Below are positions 59,406-64,000 of a stretch of DNA of 64,000 nucleotides, piece after piece. The position numbers and the translations under genes were made by a program. Location of the stretch: positions 15,829,837 to 15,893,836 of the forward strand of contig NC_087073.1 of assembly GCF_026151205.1 (NCBI RefSeq), given 5' to 3'. Within the stretch, counting starts at the first letter, position 1, and every line of letters begins with the position of its first letter. Source of the stretch: Bolinopsis microptera. Lineage: Eukaryota; Ctenophora; Tentaculata; Lobata; Bolinopsidae. Under the pieces are notes generated by a model. It was not told where the DNA came from. It made no database searches and saw only the letters and a program-made list of their open reading frames with translations.

Positions 59406-60690
59406 TATGATATGACTGTTTGGCTGGGTAAGTTGATAGGAGTGACTAATTGATTGGAGTGCCTAATCTTGTGAGATGGAATACCACACAGGGCAGAGGT
59501 ACTCAGATGCTGTGGAATACATTAGAAAGTGCCTTCGTTTCGAAATCTTAAGAACGACGGTAATTTCTCTCCGGGGAGACCGAGGGGCGAGAGAGAACTT
59601 TGTCAATATAGACAGTTTAGATTTGAACTTGGGGCTGCAAGGCCAAGGGTGATTTTCAAAATATCGAGTTTTTTAAGGGTTATTTTTATATAGGGTCATT
59701 GTGACATTATGTGTATACTGTTTGAAACATTTTATAATTCAATTTTGTGAGCTGTATGTTGATGATTATGCAGGCCCTGTGTGGGGTTGAACTTACAATT
59801 TTAAATTTATCTATAAGTATGATATCACATGTATTGATTGTACTCTGCTTAATACAGGTTTTGGCTTTCTTTTATATCCCCAGATATGATTCCCCAATCA
59901 TCTTCTTGATGTTTAACCAAAAAAAACTAGAAACGGCTGAAAAGTTAATTTAACAGTGCAAAAGCATGAACTCGCTCAGTCCAAACTCGCTGCATTAAAA
60001 AGTAAATTTAATTCTGAGCCCCCCAACACAATATATCGGCCAGTAATTAAATAACTTGGTGTAGAGCTCAGACTCCATCCATCATTATACAATTAGACCC
60101 TGATTATAATGTATCTTGAGACATGGCATAATGTTTTTAGCTCTTTACTTATCTCCTTCGATAATTACCATCATCATTATCGGGGGATGAAAACCATTGA
60201 CCACATACAACTGAACTCAGAAAATAGAAATACATCCTTACAAACTCAAAATAAGCAATTCATGAAGCATACACTCTAATTATTGCAGATTATAGATAAT
60301 ACAGTATTTCACTGCCTCCAGAATCTAACCCACCACTGTAGTAAATTACAACAGGCTAGTATTACAATACCACTAATGATACACAAAACCACCAATTTAA
60401 CCATCTTCCGAATATAAAAATTAAAAAAACTTTAATCATTTGGTTTTATCAGAGTTTTGTCGGCACTAAACCAACAAAAAAAACCATGCCCATAACTCCA
60501 ACCGTTTTCTTGATTAAGCTGTTCGGAAATTACCCACACACAAACAGACAGACAGACACACACATTTTAGAATTATTAGTATAGATAAGACTACAATTAT
60601 ATTAGCCCAAATTTGATTTTAGACCTTTTAATTTTTTCAGTACTTATGAATCAAATAGTTTTAGCTATGTCTCCTCAGTGAGCTTGAGGT
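59406..60690. other. Non-coding upstream of TTC8 copy 2
   Basis: Parallel to 7275-9209 of copy 1, without the 7992-8597 insertion. No gene seen. Confidence 0.6.
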
Positions 60691-60789
60691 AGGAGTGTGT
60701 AGGAATAATCTCGGTTTGTCATCCCGCTGTTTGTGAGGACTCCTCACAAACAGCGGGATGACAAACCTAAATTATTCCCACACCCTCCC
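60691..60789. repeat. long hairpin upstream of TTC8 copy 2
   Basis: Counterpart of the hairpin at 9210-9317, with a few changes in the right arm (AAACCTAAATTATTCCC instead of AAACCGAGATTATTCCC). It ends about 215 bp before the TTC8 start codon. Confidence 0.85.
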
Positions 60790-61005
60790 CCACCGTTTTA
60801 AGGTAACTCTGAATTCGAAAAAGGTTTAACGTATTGATCTAGTTGATAATGTTGTCTTTTTGTGTATTGATGATTTTATTCTATACTGCATGTATAGTTT
60901 TTATTAAGTTTATATAAGTCAAGTTTATACTTTTGTATAACTAAAAGTTGTTTGAAAGGTATTCCTAAACTGATTCACACAAATTCCTATTGTTAGAAAG
61001 TCAAA

Positions 61006-64000
61006 ATGTCTCTCATGGAAAAGCAACTCGACCCTTTGTTCTTAGCTCGGAGCTACCTCAGAAGAAGGAAATTTGATTCCTGTATAGAGATTTGCTCCAA
61101 AATGCTGGAGAAAAATCCTTATGATCAATGTGCTTGGTTCATGAAAGCTAAAGCCCTGACAGAACAAGTTTATGTTGATGAAGTTGAAGCGGACGCAGAT
61201 GGAATTGCTGAGATGCTTATGGATGACAATAGTATTGCTCAGGTACTTTTCTTTTTATTTTACATCTCACTTCTAAGGCGAGCCTTTACCAATTTTCATT
61301 CTGCTGTTCTATATTAACTATTGAATTGAACTCATTTTTCGAACTCATTCCAGTCTACGAAAGGACCTAGGCAGTTAAAGAAATATAGCCCCGATCATGA
61401 TAGACCAAGATCAGAATTGGGCCGTAGATCAGTAGATCATATCAAAATTGTAGCCTGGAATCATAGCAACACATTTTTCATGAACTTATTATTATATTAA
61501 ATAACTTTCTGTTGCAATGATAATAAGGTTGAGTATTGTATCATTACCAAATAACTAAAACTTATAAATTTGAAATTTAGCTGTTTAGAATTGATAATAT
61601 ATAACATGGTTTGTCTGTATAGCTATAATGTGAATCACGAGGACGACAGCATAATTAGTGCTAATTAATTAGGACATTAAATCAAAAATATCTACAATCG
61701 AGGTGTTTTACAATTGTACACAACACACGAGTAGTATCATTGCTGACTCTCCTAGGTAGCAAGACCTGGCACCTCCTTCAAGAAACCAGGAACATCAGGA
61801 CAGGGCACCTCCACTTCCCAGGGGGTCAGACCCATGTCCCAGTCAGGGAGACCAGTCAGTGGGTTTGTGAGGCCGGGTACTCAGTCTGGCAGACCTGGTA
61901 CCATGGAACAAGCTATCATGACTCCCCGTACCGCTCATACTGCACGTCCTGTTACCAGGTATGTTAATTGTTACCAGGTATGTTACCAGTGCTGCAGGTA
62001 TGTGTTTCTTTCAGTTTACTAATGTTCTCTGCCGTATCTATTTTAAGAAACCTTGCTTACTTGTACTGTTAGAAAATATTCAGACATTATTATTTTCTGA
62101 GAATTGGAATAATAAAAGCGCTATTTCTTTATTGTAGATCAATATAATTTAGAATATAATACGAATGAAATATTAAGAGATGAAGTTGTATCTGTCCTTA
62201 ATTTGAAAACATAATAATATATAAATACAGTCAAACCTCTCTACCGGGTACCTCGCGCTCGGTCATTATTATTTATCTACATATTATAATCTCCTATATT
62301 TATAAATTCAATTTCAATGTATAATCATAGATAATAATCCTATTTATAGGAGTAAAATACCTTTATTTTCTATCTTCAATTAATAGAATCAATCTCCTCA
62401 AGAATCACTTTTTCTCAGGCTTATGTAATTATGTGATGTATACATGGGCCATGAAGTGAGCAACCAAGAGGGGATAGGATTAGATTATTAGATAAATACA
62501 CCATTAGTGGGCCTACAACCTAGAAGGCCTACAACTTAGAAGGCTACAACTTTCCCTGAAAATGCGTGCTCCGACTGGAAATCATTAATCTTTCGATTTC
62601 CGTAGAACTAGAAGGTTGCATTAATGTACCATTAGGGCCACTTTGTTAGCTTGGGCTTTATTAAATGAAGCCGCCCACTGATCTATGACCGTCATTATCA
62701 TTCATTCGATTGTTATTCCGGGTAAGGATAATGTGGCCCATAATTGGCTGCATCTGATTTGTGATCCGTTGTTGCGTAGACAACAAACTGAATTATAAAT
62801 GTTTTGTAAATTGCTTTTATCCCAAGTCTCGACATATTCCATATCACTTACATATTCCTGGAAAATGATTTTCCACTTTATTCTGTTCTTTTTTTTTCCG
62901 TAAAAAAAAATTCAAAGAACTATCAACTGATCGTTCAAGTTTCCGGTTTTTAATTGGTTTCCGGTTTTAATCGGGTACTTACAAAGCCGTCAGGCTGTAA
63001 AAATGGTAATAAAATAAAAACGCATTTTATTGCAGTGCGTCCGGTAGATTTGTACGTTTGGGAACTGCGTCCATGCTGTCAGAGCCTGACGGCCCTTTCA
63101 TCAACCCCTCTCAACTAAATCTTGCAAAGTACGCTGACAGGCCTGGTCTCAACAAAGTCCTGTTCGATTATCTCTTCTACCACGAGAACGACATCAAGAA
63201 CTCCCTCGAACTTGCAGCTCTTGCCACTCAGGTAAGATTATAAACATGATGTTAAAGTTGCGGGTTTTCATCTCCTTTTTCTGGACACGTGACAGGTAGA
63301 TGGGTGTCATCAGTCATGTGTCTAGAAAAAGTGGTATTGCGAACTCACCAAACAATTTGAAATACTCCGGCAATCTGGTAATCTGTCCACAGATACTTCA
63401 TCACCTTGTTGCAGTTATTTACCACTAGCACTAAGCGCTTTTTTAACGTCTGTTTGTTGGCTGTGCGTTAACCCTTTGCTTACCGGGCTGTGCTTTAAGT
63501 TTCCGTGTTTTATCCGTGTGTCATATGACCAACGTCCGTTAACAGTTTGTAAACAAGCGTTCGACAGATTACCAAGTTCCCGGATAAATGTTTATCATTA
63601 TAATATAATAACACCATCATGAACTAGCATGTTACACACAATATGTAATATCACGCTCTCTGGTTTGCTGATTGCTAATGTTGTGTTAAACTGGAAACTG
63701 AGCTGTTTAACGGATTGCTCTTACGTTGCTTCTTGCTTTGCTCTCGTGATATAGATATGCACACTTGCTTCTTATCATTATTATTGTACTGTGAACGTTT
63801 CCATCTAATTTACCTGATTTTTCATCTAATTTACCTGATTTTTCATCTTATTTTAAACCTTGGTTTTATCTCCCTATACAGTCGTCCAAGTATGATGATT
63901 GGTGGTGGAAACAACAGCTCGGCAAGTGCTACTACAGATTGGGACTCTTCCGAGATGCGGAGAAGCAGTTCCAATCCGCCCTGAAACAACAACCAACAGT
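61006..64000 (+). CDS. TTC8: TTC8/BBS8, copy 2, runs off the window
   Basis: Same gene as at 9528: exons 61006-61242, 61756-61958, 63036-63231 and 63882 to beyond 64000, all GT-AG and in the same phases. Across the 755 coding bases shared with copy 1 there are 8 differences (1, 4, 1 and 2 per exon), all synonymous. Intron 2 is 1.08 kb instead of 3.6 kb: it lacks the hAT-like element and has only two short minisatellite units after the exon 2 donor. The start is the first ATG of the conserved N-terminus (MSLMEKQLDP), preceded by TTGTTAGAAAGTCAAA, where TTAG could be a 3' splice site of a leader exon. This is probably the intact gene, but its 3' end is not visible. Confidence 0.95.
61959..61997 (+). 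repeat. short form of the splice-donor minisatellite
   Basis: One 19-bp unit (GTATGTTAATTGTTACCAG) and one 20-bp unit (GTATGTTACCAGTGCTGCAG) follow the exon 2 donor, then GTATGTGTTTCTTTCAG. This is the counterpart of the 397-bp array in copy 1, and probably close to the ancestral length. Confidence 0.9.

Overview
The window is animal nuclear DNA: spliced genes with GT-AG introns, AT-rich, with a CR1/L2-like LINE, non-autonomous hAT-like DNA elements and a long satellite array. I recognise three host genes: TTC8/BBS8 (BBSome subunit, so a ciliated animal), MON2 (Golgi/endosome HEAT-repeat protein) and an unnamed seven-transmembrane receptor. The species cannot be fixed from the sequence. An early-branching marine invertebrate such as a cnidarian is only a guess.

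Layout. 1-4989: AT-rich DNA, then a LINE endonuclease fragment split by a 3.2-kb hAT-like element packed with low-complexity repeats. 4990-9527: upstream region of TTC8 copy 1, with several small transposons. 9528-15721: TTC8 copy 1 (+), four recognisable exons, cut off near its C-terminus. 15722-40276: about 14.8 tandem copies of a ~1.66-kb satellite whose unit carries the 3' end of the local LINE. 40515-52276: 18 consecutive MON2 exons (-), in frame from the start codon for 935 codons, with the C-terminal part missing at the satellite edge; the receptor gene (+, 49055-50323) lies inside MON2 intron 5. 52575-55130: the LINE (-), with a long open reading frame. 55131-61005: second copy of the TTC8 upstream region with a different set of insertions. 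61006-64000: TTC8 copy 2 (+), running off the window end.

The main structural feature is a large direct duplication (about 4.25-15.7 kb versus 54.6-64 kb). Over 755 aligned coding bases the TTC8 copies differ at 8 positions, all synonymous. Each copy carries transposons missing from the other, most with perfect target-site duplications (TSDs), so the empty sites are visible. This fits either a recent tandem duplication or two haplotypes of one locus assembled end to end. The satellite shows scattered single-base insertions and deletions differing from unit to unit, which looks like uncorrected long-read sequence, so its joins to TTC8 and MON2 should be treated cautiously. The normal gene order is probably MON2(-) and TTC8(+) head to head, as at 40.5-64 kb.
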